From: Nocardia amamiensis NBRC 102102
Lineage (GTDB): Bacteria > Actinomycetota > Actinomycetes > Mycobacteriales > Mycobacteriaceae
Direction: 5' to 3'
Assembly: GCF_001612745.1 (NCBI RefSeq)
Contig: NZ_BDBA01000077.1
Span: forward strand, 1 to 60,797
DNA: 60,797 nt
In this document: one piece after another, positions 26,752 through 34,915 of the stretch
Position numbering within the stretch: the first letter of the stretch is position 1
Layout: each line of letters starts with the position of its first letter
The notes under the pieces: generated by a model
Seen by the model: only the letters and a program-made list of their open reading frames with translations
What the model was told of the DNA's origin: nothing
Databases searched by the model: none
Program-made: the position numbers and the translations under genes

Positions 26752-28188
26752 ATGACTCGCACGGTGGAAACATCATCCGCCCTCTCGACCAGGCGCGGCA
26801 AGCTGATACTCGCGCTGCTCTGTTCGATCGGTTTCCTCGACTTCATGGACGCAGTGATCGTCAATGTGGCACTGCCCTCGATGCAGCATCAGCTCGGCTT
26901 CTCCGAGCAGGGCCTGCAATGGGTGGCCACCGGCTACCTGCTGACCTACGGCGGCTTCATGCTGCTCGGCGGGCGCGCGGCAGACCTGATAGGGCGCCGA
27001 CGAGTGCTCGTCGTCGGCGTGGTCGTATTTGCCGTCGCATCCCTGATCGGCGGGTTCGCCAACACCTCGGCATTGCTCGTCGGTGCCCGCATCATCCAGG
27101 GCGCCGGCGCGGCGTTGATGATGCCGGCGGCGTTGTCACTGGTGACAACCTCCTTCAAGGAGGGTTCCGATCGGCATCGAGCTCTCGGCGTCTGGGGCGG
27201 CATGATCGGGGCGGCCTCGGCGGCCGGTGTCTTGCTCGGTGGTGTGCTGACCGAGACGTTCGGTTGGCGCTCGGTGTTGCTGATCAACCCGATCATCTGC
27301 GTGTTGCTCCTCGTCGTGATCTATCGGTTGCTGCCCGACGATCGCCGCAGTGCGCCGTTGGCCAGCTTCGACGCACTCGGTGCCGTTCTCGGCACCGGGG
27401 GAATGCTGCTGCTGGTATACGCAGTGGTCGAAGCGCCCAACGCGGGCTGGGGCTCGCTGAGCACGATCGCTCGCTTTGCCGGCGCGGCGCTGCTCCTGGT
27501 CGCGTTCTTGGTGAACGAATACCGCCGCCCGAATCCCCTGATGCCGTTGTCCATCTTCCGGGTACGTGGGCTCGCGGCCGCCGACGCCACCCAGCTGATT
27601 GCGATCGCCGGATTCATGTCGATGTTCTTCTTTCTCACCCTCTACATGCAGAACGTGCTCGGATATTCCGCACTCAAGACCGGCGTCGTCTACCTGCCGG
27701 TCACGATCGGTATCGGACTCGGCGCCGGTGCCGCGACGAAGCTGATACCGCTCGTAGGCACCCGACCACTGATCGTAGGGGGATCGGTGGTTGCGTCCAT
27801 CGGCGTGCTTCTGTTGTCCGGCCTGCCGGTCGACGGCGACTACGTGACCGACCTACTGCCGGGCATGATGGTGATGTCGCTGGGCCTCGGCTTTGTCATG
27901 GTATCGGTCACGAACGCGGCCAACGCCGGAGTACCGGCAGACAAAGCAGGTCTCGCGGCGTCGTTGTTGAACAGCTCCCAGCAACTCGGCGGCGCGCTCG
28001 GTCTCGCGGTCCTGACCACCGTCGCGACGTCGCGCACAACCGACCTGCTGTCCGCCGGCTCGGCCCCGCCCGACGCGCTGGCATCCGGGTTCAGTCGTGC
28101 ATTGCTGGCCAGCAGCATCGCCATCCTTGTCGCGGCGGTGATCGGCCTGCGCACCTACAACACCCGCAGCAACGACGCACCCATGTGA
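26752..28188 (+). CDS. MFS exporter 1, DHA2 (14-helix) family
   Basis: 478 residues with about 14 hydrophobic segments. Motif A (GGRAADLIGRRR) follows helix 2, the helix 1 region carries the DHA2-type DAVIVNVALPSM, and the drug-antiporter motif C type Gly-rich stretch is in helix 5. ATG 26752 has AGAAGGAGG upstream. Proteins of this family use the proton gradient to export drugs or secondary metabolites; the cluster context suggests product export and self-protection. It is not preceded by a GTAAG box, so its control seems to differ from that of the enzymes. Confidence 0.9.
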   Translation: MTRTVETSSALSTRRGKLILALLCSIGFLDFMDAVIVNVALPSMQHQLGFSEQGLQWVATGYLLTYGGFMLLGGRAADLIGRRRVLVVGVVVFAVASLIGGFANTSALLVGARIIQGAGAALMMPAALSLVTTSFKEGSDRHRALGVWGGMIGAASAAGVLLGGVLTETFGWRSVLLINPIICVLLLVVIYRLLPDDRRSAPLASFDALGAVLGTGGMLLLVYAVVEAPNAGWGSLSTIARFAGAALLLVAFLVNEYRRPNPLMPLSIFRVRGLAAADATQLIAIAGFMSMFFFLTLYMQNVLGYSALKTGVVYLPVTIGIGLGAGAATKLIPLVGTRPLIVGGSVVASIGVLLLSGLPVDGDYVTDLLPGMMVMSLGLGFVMVSVTNAANAGVPADKAGLAASLLNSSQQLGGALGLAVLTTVATSRTTDLLSAGSAPPDALASGFSRALLASSIAILVAAVIGLRTYNTRSNDAPM

Positions 28189-28782
28189 CCATCGCCGCCA
28201 AAGGCCGGCCACAACCGAGAGGCGACCACCACGCTGTGTGACCAGGCGCCCGGGTCGAGTACGTGCCATTCCGCGTGCTCGGCCCGCTGGGCGGCCAGAT
28301 TGTCTCCACGGGTCGGCGACTTTCAGGTGTAGTCAGGCAAACTTGCGATCATCAAGAGGCGGAAATGAGTCGAAGCTACGACCCTGTCCTTCGATCGTTC
28401 TCGGCCTGGCCGCTGGCGGGCTGGCTCTCGACGAGGCCCGGGAACTCGTCGATGTCCAAAGCGACGAGGAGGCCGTGCGCACCGTCTTCGGTGGCTGACC
28501 CGTCGGGGCCGGTGGCTTCGCACGTCAGTGGCCTTGAAGCCCAACGCTCGATGTGCCGTTGCTCGGTCAGCTCACCGAGCGCGCCTGTGCGGGTCGCGTA
28601 GTTGTCACCGCGGGCGAGCCACATGGGCGGCGCCGACCCGTTTCGCATAGTCGATGCCGGTGGGTTTCGTTGGCGGACAAGTTGTTTCCTGGCGTGAAGC
28701 TACCGGATTCGGTTGCGCTGCTGCCGACATGATGGAACACGGCTTCGCCGAGGTGACATGAACAGGACTCCACGTGGAGTGC
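28189..28782. other. Gene-free stretch with possible coding debris
   Basis: No intact gene. Short frames look protein-like on the plus strand (for example LDEARELVDV near 28430, LDVPLLGQLTERA near 28550), but none has a convincing start, length or known domain. Probably eroded coding sequence. Confidence 0.4.
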
Positions 28783-29367
28783 TCATCCTGCTCGTTGACG
28801 CGCTCCGTCGCCGCGGGCCGACTGGTCGCGGGCGGGTACGACGCCTCTGTGACCCTCGGCTAGATCACGCATGTTCATCATCTGCCGGCGCATCATGAAC
28901 AGGTCCAGCCAACCCAAAAAATACTGCCGGACCAAGCCGAGTCCTCTGGCGCGAGGAAGGGTCAATTTCACGAGGAGTCGGGTGCCGTCGGATCCAATCG
29001 GACGAATGACGTAACTGATCGCCAAATCCCCCAGAAGTAGTCTCGCGATCCAATGACTCACACGTATAGTGACATGTTCGTCGTAGACGAAGCTGACCAA
29101 AGTGAACAGCGTCATAAATCGCTGACCCAACTGAAGCTGCTCCAATCCCGGCGTCAGCGTACGTGGACTCCTTCGGCCCAAGTTGTTGAGCAGGTCGTAG
29201 CTGTAGGGTGCAACCCTGATCTGACACAGCCATCGGTAGACAACCGCGGGAGGTGCCGCGATATCGAGTGCACGGTGCGGCTCTGTCCTGGGGCCATCTC
29301 CGACCTCGACGTCACACGGAAACGTCTCACTCACCTCGGCATCCGACGACCCCCAAACGAACGGCAA
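28783..29367 (-). CDS. SRPBCC-family (polyketide cyclase/START-like) protein
   Basis: 194 residues. The order of segments fits the SRPBCC helix-grip fold: LDIAAPPAVVYRWLCQIRVAPYSYD, then LGRRSPRTLTPG, a beta-rich middle (FVYDEHVTIRVSHW, YVIRPIGSDGTRLLVKLTL) and a long C-terminal helix (YFLGWLDLFMMRRQMMNMRDLAE). Such proteins bind hydrophobic ligands, and some act as polyketide cyclases or aromatases; this subgroup is usually uncharacterised. The N-terminus is uncertain: the frame opens at a TTG without a ribosome site, and similar sequence (SPSG) continues upstream. The last ~20 residues are Arg-rich and may be a drifted end. The lack of a good start suggests slow decay. Confidence 0.65.
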   Translation of the reverse strand: MPFVWGSSDAEVSETFPCDVEVGDGPRTEPHRALDIAAPPAVVYRWLCQIRVAPYSYDLLNNLGRRSPRTLTPGLEQLQLGQRFMTLFTLVSFVYDEHVTIRVSHWIARLLLGDLAISYVIRPIGSDGTRLLVKLTLPRARGLGLVRQYFLGWLDLFMMRRQMMNMRDLAEGHRGVVPARDQSARGDGARQRAG

Positions 29368-29719
29368 ACCGGATGGGCTGAAGAATTTCTGTCTCGAGTT
29401 GATCTGCCTGCCCCCTGCCTTGCTGCCTACCTCGGCCGCAGATAGGCAAAGTTCGATTAATTAGATGAAACTGTGGACGGATCGACTTCCCGATGGTTTA
29501 CCTTCCCCGTAAGTAAGCGGACCCGGGCAATCGGCCGGGACTGTATTGCGAACGGCTCTGTCCCGAATTGGATTTGCGCCGTGAGGCGCTTGTTCCGAGC
29601 GGAGGTGAGAGATCCCCGCATCCGGCCTGTCGTGGTGGAGCTGGCCTCAGCGCAGCGGCCAGCGTCGAGTCCGGACGTTGGCCGCTGGGCTACTCAGGAG
29701 GTGCCCTTATCGAACGGCA

Positions 29720-29776
29720 GTGTCGACATCTTCCGTGCTCAGCGCGGTGTTCTCCGCCGGTCTCGCCGGGCTGGTT
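29720..29776 (+). pseudogene. Possible gene start cut by the IS21 left end
   Basis: A GTG frame begins MSTSSVLSAVFSAGLAGLVL, a hydrophobic signal-like start, and runs into the IS end at about 29776, where it soon stops. AGGAGG is upstream but 18 bases away, so the assignment is weak. No matching 3' part was found on the far side of the insertion zone. Confidence 0.2.
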
Positions 29777-29866
29777 CTATCGGTGAATCGCGAGACCGTC
29801 GATCGGTGAATCTCGGCACCGATCTGGTTCGGAAGATGTTGGTATCGGCGAATTTTGGCACCACCT
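29776..29866 (+). repeat. IS21 left-end multiple repeats
   Basis: Three copies of a roughly 20-bp motif with core ATCGG(T/C)GAAT at about 29778, 29802 and 29843. Confidence 0.65.
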
Positions 29867-29928
29867 GACGGGTTGCGGTGGCAGGATCACCCTGCTATCA
29901 ATCTGCAACGGCCCGTAGGAGCTGACCC

Positions 29929-31569
29929 GTGCCGCCGAACCAGTCCAAGGCACAGCTGTACGCGGCGATCCGCCGTGGTTCGCGAGCGGGGATGTCCGGG
30001 CGGGAACTACGGCGCAAGTACAACGTCGGCTACCACACGGTCAACGCCGCGCTGACCTCCGCGTTTCCCGAGAAACGCAAGGAGTATCCAGCGCGGGCGT
30101 CGAAGCTGGATCCGTTCAAACCGTTCATCGACGCGACCCTGCGGGCGGATCTGGACGCACCACGCAAGCAGCGGCACACGATCAAGCGGATCTTCGAGCG
30201 GCTGCTGGACGAGCACGGCATGACCGATATCGCCTATCAGACGGTCCGCGATTACGTTGATCGGCGTAAACCGCAGATCAGGATCGAGGCCGGCCGCGAA
30301 CCGCCGCAGGTGTTCATCCCGCAGACCCACCGCCCGGGTGAGCAAGCCGAGGTCGATTTCGGTGAGGTGACCGTCGAACTGCGGGGCGAGCGGACCGTGC
30401 TCTACCTGTTCTCGTTGCGAATGTCGTTCTCGGGCCGCTCTGTTCAGCGCGTGTCGGCCTCGGGCGGGCAAGAAGCGTTCCTGGAAGGCCACGTTCACGC
30501 ATTCACCGTGCTCGGCGGGGTGCCGCACGGCAAGATCCGCTACGACAATTTGAAGGCCGCGGTGGCGAAGGTTCTCGGATTGAGCAGGGCCAGAACCGAA
30601 TCCGAGCGCTGGACCGCGTTCCGCAGCCACTACGGCATCGACGACCCGTTCTACTGCATTCCGGGCATCGAGGGTGCCCACGAGAAGGGTGGTGTCGAGG
30701 GCCAGATCGGCTACTACCGGCGCAACCACTTCGTCCCCGTCCCGCAGGTCGAGTCGCTCGAGGAACTGAACTCGCTGGTCGAGGGGTGGGACACCGGGGA
30801 TCTGGCGCGGCGGATCGGGGCGCGGGCGCGCACGATCGGCGAGCATTTCGCGTTGGAGGCGCCGACGCTGAAACGCCTGCCCGCCGAGGAATTCGAGACC
30901 GGGTCGTGGCTGGCCACCCGGGTGGATCGGTATTCGATGGTCGCGGCGCGGACCAACAAATACAGTGTCCCGATCCGGTTCATCGGCCGCCCGGTCCGGA
31001 TCCTGTTGCACGCCTCCTGGCTGGTCGTCTACGACGGCCGCACCGAAATCGCCCGCCACGAACGCCTGATCGGCAAGGCGTTGACGCGCGTGGAACTCGA
31101 TCACTATCTCGAAGCGCTGATCCGCAAACCCGGCGCGATGGCCGGGGCGACCGCTCTCGAACAAGCCCGCCAGAGCGGGAAGTTCACCACAAGCCACGAC
31201 GCGTGGTGGGCCGCGGTCCGCAAAGCCCACGGCGAGCGTGACGGCACCCGCGCGATCATCGAAGTTCTTCTGCTGCACCGCAGCATGCCCCACGACCAGG
31301 TCGTCGCCGGCCTGGACGCCGCCCTGCGCGCCGGCGCGCTGACCGCGGACGCGGTCGCGCTCGAAGCCCGCAAGGCCGCCGAAGCCACACCGCGCCTGGC
31401 CCACGTGATCGATCTCGACGAACCCGACCCGGACCCGGATCCGGTTCCGTCGCTGACCGCGCGCCGGCTGGCGCACCTACCACCGGACACCCGGCCCCTG
31501 CCGTCGGTCGCCATCTACGACCAGTTGCTCCGCATCACCAAACCGAGAACCGCAGAAAGGAATCCATAG
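29929..31569 (+). CDS. istA: IS21-family transposase IstA
   Basis: 546 residues. An N-terminal helix-turn-helix region (SRAGMSGRELRRKYNVGYHTV, about 17-38) precedes the DDE integrase core: Asp in QAEVDFGEV, Asp in RYDNLKAAV, and Glu in GAHEKGGVEG. A C-terminal beta-barrel-like region (RYSMVAARTNKYSVPIRFIGRPV) follows. GTG start at 29929 with AGGAG seven bases upstream. It catalyses strand transfer and works with the ATPase IstB directly downstream. It appears intact. Confidence 0.95.
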   Translation: MPPNQSKAQLYAAIRRGSRAGMSGRELRRKYNVGYHTVNAALTSAFPEKRKEYPARASKLDPFKPFIDATLRADLDAPRKQRHTIKRIFERLLDEHGMTDIAYQTVRDYVDRRKPQIRIEAGREPPQVFIPQTHRPGEQAEVDFGEVTVELRGERTVLYLFSLRMSFSGRSVQRVSASGGQEAFLEGHVHAFTVLGGVPHGKIRYDNLKAAVAKVLGLSRARTESERWTAFRSHYGIDDPFYCIPGIEGAHEKGGVEGQIGYYRRNHFVPVPQVESLEELNSLVEGWDTGDLARRIGARARTIGEHFALEAPTLKRLPAEEFETGSWLATRVDRYSMVAARTNKYSVPIRFIGRPVRILLHASWLVVYDGRTEIARHERLIGKALTRVELDHYLEALIRKPGAMAGATALEQARQSGKFTTSHDAWWAAVRKAHGERDGTRAIIEVLLLHRSMPHDQVVAGLDAALRAGALTADAVALEARKAAEATPRLAHVIDLDEPDPDPDPVPSLTARRLAHLPPDTRPLPSVAIYDQLLRITKPRTAERNP

Positions 31570-32434
31570 ATGACCAGCCCAACCCCGCGCCGCCACGGCA
31601 TGACCGACCAGGCCGCCGACACCGCCGTCGACCAGGCATGCCGGATGCTGAGGCTGCCCAGCATCCGCACCCAGTTCAACGACATCGTCGAGACCGCGAC
31701 CCGCGACCAGATGAGCTACCGGGCGTTCCTGGCGGAGCTGCTGCTCGTCGAATGCGACGACCGCGCCCGGCGCCGCTCCGAACGCCGCATCCGCGCCGCC
31801 GGATTCCCGCGCGACAAATCATTGCGGGCCTTCGACTTCGACGCCAACCCCAACATCGACCCCGCCGTGGTCAACACCCTCGCCAACTGCGACTGGGTGA
31901 AGAAGGGCACACCGCTCTGCCTGATCGGCGACTCCGGGACCGGCAAGAGCCACCTGCTGATCGCGTTGGGCACCGAAGCCGCGATGCGCGGCTACCGTGT
32001 GAAATACACCCTTGCGACAAAACTGGTGAACGAGCTGGTCGAAGCCGCCGACGAGAAGGTGCTGGCCAAGACGATCGCCCGCTACGGTCGAGTCGATCTT
32101 CTCTGCATCGATGAACTCGGCTACATGGAGCTCGACAAGCGCGGCGCCGAGCTGTTGTTCCAGGTATTGACCGAGCGCGAGGAAAAGAACTCTGTCGCGA
32201 TCGCCTCGAACGAGGCGTTCTCCAGATGGCTGGTCGAACACATTTCCCGAACCACGGCTCTGCGCCGCGATCGTCGACCGCCTCACCTTCGGCGGGCAGA
32301 TCATCGAAACCGGCACCGACAGTTACCGACTCACCCGCACCGCCGCACTCAACAACACCGCTAACACCACTACGCAGGCGCCGCAGCAACCCGCATTCAC
32401 CGATGCTCAGCAGTCACTGGAAACCGTACTCTGA
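31570..32434 (+). pseudogene. istB: IS21 helper ATPase IstB, frameshifted near the C-terminus
   Basis: Begins at ATG 31570, immediately after istA. Walker A GDSGTGKSHL and Walker B region LLCIDELGYM are present. After ASNEAFSRW (about 32230) the reading frame leaves the family sequence and runs on as an Arg/His-rich tail to 32364. In the +1 frame the proper IstB ending continues (PRLCAAIVDRLTFGG, then IIETGTDSYRL) to a stop at 32434. One lost base, or two extra, near 32225-32250 explains this; a sequencing error would give the same picture. The truncated product keeps the ATPase core but loses the last conserved AAA+ segment. Confidence 0.85.
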
Positions 32435-32673
32435 CCGGCAGTCTATCGGCGAATCACGAGCCACCCCCACGCTGCGAACGCAGCCGGGCCCAGGTTCCCA
32501 CAGCCCTGGCCCGGCCAGCAGAAGGCAAGACGACCGCGCCCGCAGTCGACCCGAATCAGTTCACCACGGCGCTCGGCGCCATCATCAACCCCGCTGGCGC
32601 CCCAGCCCGAGACGTCGTCGCCCTTCTGGCTCATGCCGCGCCCGGATCATGCCGACGTGGGGCGTAGTGCAGG

Positions 32674-33393
32674 TCACGGCGCAGGGCGTGCAGGGATTCG
32701 TCCTTGTTGAACTGGCGGGAGGTCGCGCCGGTGCTCGGCCGAGGCCAGACCGTCCAGGCTGATCTGCTCCAGGAACGCACCGCCCCTGGCCAGGCGGCGT
32801 CCCACGGGCGTGTCGAGCCCAAGCGTCTGCCCCGCCGCCTTCGCGATCTCAGCCGCCGCGAGCGTCCGCCGCAAGCTGATCACCGTCGAGTGGTACCAGG
32901 CGTCGTCGTCAACTACGTAGATGTCGCGCCGCCGCCGCGGATCACGTTCGCGCCTGATCAGCCCCTGCTGGATCAGGTAGCCCACTGCCATGGAGATCGA
33001 GGCGGGACTGACTTTCAGCCCGCGCGCCAGCTCGGCCGCGGTGAGCCTGCCGTCCTCGCTCAACCACAGGCCGATGAGCACGCGCGCCACCATCTTCGGC
33101 AAGCCCATCCCGATCGCCATCTCGACGGCTCCCTCTTCCACCTCGAAGACCTTGCGGTCCCGGGGTCCGGCCTCGGGCGACCGTGCCGGGGTGCCGCGCC
33201 GCGCCCGCCGTGCTGTCGCCTGGTGCGCCCGCTCGGGGCGGTAGTCGCTGGGGCCGCCATTGCGGCTGACCTCACGGCTGATCGTCGACGTCGGCCGGTC
33301 CAGCCGCCTGGCGATCGCGGCGTAGGAGCGGCCTTCGGCGAGGCCGGTTGCGATGCGCTGGCGGTCCTGCAGGGTCAACCTTCCTTCTGACAT
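32674..33393 (-). CDS. GbsR/MarR-type transcriptional regulator with an IS30-like N-terminal HTH
   Basis: 239 residues in two DNA-binding parts. Residues 1-45 (LTLQDRQRIATGLAEGRSY, then RPTSTISREVSRNGG) are the helix-turn-helix found in IS30-type transposases. Residues about 85-180 are a winged helix of GbsR/MarR type (LTAAELARGLKVSPASISMAVGYL, then GLIRRERDPRRRRDIY). This fusion is known in actinobacterial regulators paired with a membrane protein, as here. Start ATG 33393; an upstream in-frame start lacks support. The perfect palindrome at 33422-33442, just upstream in the divergent promoter region, is the likely autoregulatory operator. The last ~40 residues look irregular and may be frameshifted. 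Confidence 0.82.
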   Translation of the reverse strand: MSEGRLTLQDRQRIATGLAEGRSYAAIARRLDRPTSTISREVSRNGGPSDYRPERAHQATARRARRGTPARSPEAGPRDRKVFEVEEGAVEMAIGMGLPKMVARVLIGLWLSEDGRLTAAELARGLKVSPASISMAVGYLIQQGLIRRERDPRRRRDIYVVDDDAWYHSTVISLRRTLAAAEIAKAAGQTLGLDTPVGRRLARGGAFLEQISLDGLASAEHRRDLPPVQQGRIPARPAP

Positions 33394-33421
33394 GACATCA
33401 CTATTGCGTTCGGTGCCATAC

Positions 33422-33442
33422 AATGCAATGTTTCATTGCATT
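33422..33442. promoter_or_regulatory. Perfect 9-3-9 palindrome, likely GbsR-like operator
   Basis: AATGCAATG-TTT-CATTGCATT. It sits between the divergent regulator and membrane-protein genes in an AT-rich stretch that contrasts with the flanks. Confidence 0.7.
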
Positions 33443-33629
33443 TAGCTTCAGCATCAACGCATCTATTTATCGGCTTTTACCAGTGCTTATGGGCATTGAT
33501 TGATTGACGGAATTTCTGAAAGCAACGTAGCTTTCAATTGTGACGAACACTTACAATCGCGGCGAGTGCGGGCATCGCCCTGGTCAGTTATCTGTGGGCA
33601 CGCAGGCTCTGCAACCGGTGAGGGTGCAC

Positions 33630-34628
33630 GTGTTCAAACGCAGCCTTCCGGCACTTGGCCTGTTGGTTCTCGCGCCGCTGGTCGGCGAGTATCTGCTCGG
33701 CAACATTCCCATCAATGCCCTGCCGATGATCATCGGGCTGATTCCGCTCTACGGCGGTGGCGCGCTGCTTATCCGCGAGGTCGCCCGCCGGTGGCGGCTG
33801 GGGTGGCCGGGGATCATCCTGCTCGGGCTCGCCTATGCCGTGATCGAGGAGGGCCTGCTCACCCGGTCGCTGTTCGATCCCGACTATGTCGGATTGCGGT
33901 TGCTCGACTATGGGTTCATCCCAGCGCTGGGCATCGGCGCCTACTGGACCGTGTTCGTTCTGGCCATCCATGGGGTGTGGAGCATTGCAGTGCCGATCTC
34001 GATGGTAGAGGCGGGCTCACGCCGACCGGAGACGCCCTGGCTCGGCAAGGTCGGCCTCACCGTGTCAGCCGTCCTGTTCCTGCTGGGCGGCGCGGTGCCC
34101 ATCGCCCTGGCAAGTCCGGCCATCTACCCGTTGTCGACCGCTCAGATCATCTGGACGATGATCACGGCCGTCGCCCTGATCATCGCCGCGTTCCTGTCCG
34201 TTCGATTCCGCCGCCCCCTCCTCCTGGCCACGGCGGCCGGCCCGTGGACCGTCTTCGCGATCACCATCGCGGCCGGGGCGGCGTTCTGGTTCCCCAGCTT
34301 GCTCGCCATGGCGGGGAGCAAGCTCGAGTCCCTCGTGCCCGCGTGGATCACGGTCGGCTGCTACCTCGCGCTCTACGCCACTATGACGCTGCTCATCCTG
34401 CGCTGGTCCCGGTGCACGGGCTGGGGACCCTGGCACAGGTTCGCCCTGGGCGCTGCCGGCCTGGTCACCTACGCCTGGCACGGCTTCCTGCAACCGCCGA
34501 GTTTCCCAGCGCCCACGAATGTGGACCGTATCGGCAACGCGGTCTTCGCGCTGGCCGCCCTCGGGCTGCTCGCCGTCGTGGTGGTACGGCTCCGCCGCAC
34601 GCTCCGCCGACTTGACCCTCAACCTTGA
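33630..34628 (+). CDS. Multi-pass integral membrane protein of unknown function
   Basis: 332 residues from GTG 33630, with about eight to ten hydrophobic segments spread over the whole length. It has a YAVIEEGLLTRSLF stretch, whose paired Glu residues recall, without proving, membrane proteases of the CPBP type. Several GTG starts are in frame (33540, 33618, 33624, 33630); I chose the last because hydrophobic sequence starts soon after and GAGGG precedes it. It is transcribed away from the GbsR-like gene and is followed by a strong hairpin. The pair looks like a self-contained regulator/transport module carried inside the insertion zone. Confidence 0.75.
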   Translation: MFKRSLPALGLLVLAPLVGEYLLGNIPINALPMIIGLIPLYGGGALLIREVARRWRLGWPGIILLGLAYAVIEEGLLTRSLFDPDYVGLRLLDYGFIPALGIGAYWTVFVLAIHGVWSIAVPISMVEAGSRRPETPWLGKVGLTVSAVLFLLGGAVPIALASPAIYPLSTAQIIWTMITAVALIIAAFLSVRFRRPLLLATAAGPWTVFAITIAAGAAFWFPSLLAMAGSKLESLVPAWITVGCYLALYATMTLLILRWSRCTGWGPWHRFALGAAGLVTYAWHGFLQPPSFPAPTNVDRIGNAVFALAALGLLAVVVVRLRRTLRRLDPQP

Positions 34629-34692
34629 CTGCGAGATCGCTCCGGATTTCTCAAGAACAAGGCCCCGGAATCCTGGAGCCAGGACAACGCTG

Positions 34693-34719
34693 CCCGACTC
34701 CAGACGATCCGGAGTCGGG
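34693..34719 (+). terminator. Hairpin terminator after the membrane-protein gene
   Basis: CCCGACTCC pairs perfectly with GGAGTCGGG around a 9-base loop, about 65 bases after the stop codon. Confidence 0.75.
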
Positions 34720-34831
34720 CTGCGGTCATTCCACGCACTCTCATGCCGCTGTGCGCGCGATTTCGAATCAGGCGCCCATGGCTAGCCTTTCTGACACGCC
34801 CGGCGACCTGACACGCCGACCGGAGTGACCC

Positions 34832-34915
34832 CGAAATTCACCGATACGGCCGCCCTGGATCGCCCCTGAGTGACCTCAGAATTCACCGATAAGTGGCCTC
34901 AGAATTCACCCTTAC
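34832..34915 (-). repeat. IS21-type right-end repeats (inverted orientation)
   Basis: Read on the minus strand: AAGGGTGAATTCTGAGGCCAC, outermost, then ATCGGTGAATTCTGAGGTCAC and ATCGGTGAATTTCGGGGTCAC, at about 34912, 34891 and 34849. They share ATCGGTGAAT with the left-end repeats at 29.8 kb but differ beyond it, so they may come from a second IS21-type element. They overlap the 3' end of the neighbouring halogenase-like gene. Confidence 0.6.

Larger units (their letters stand above)
29776..32464 (+). mobile_element. IS21-family insertion sequence (istA-istB), damaged
   Basis: The left end carries three related repeats in the same orientation, (T)ATCGGTGAATCGCGAGACC, ATCGGTGAATCTCGGCACC and ATCGGCGAATTTTGGCACC, at about 29778, 29802 and 29843, typical of IS21 transposase sites. 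The two-gene istA/istB arrangement follows. After istB a near copy of the first repeat (CTATCGGCGAATCACGAG, about 32442) stands in direct, not inverted, orientation, so a normal right end is not evident. istB is frameshifted. The element is therefore probably immobile. Confidence 0.75.

Noticed and set aside
29509..29526. GTAAGTAAGCGG as a tenth SARP box
   Set aside because: Neither GTAAG has a good partner 11 bp on (GACCC or CGGGC), and no clear gene follows. It might be a decayed site.
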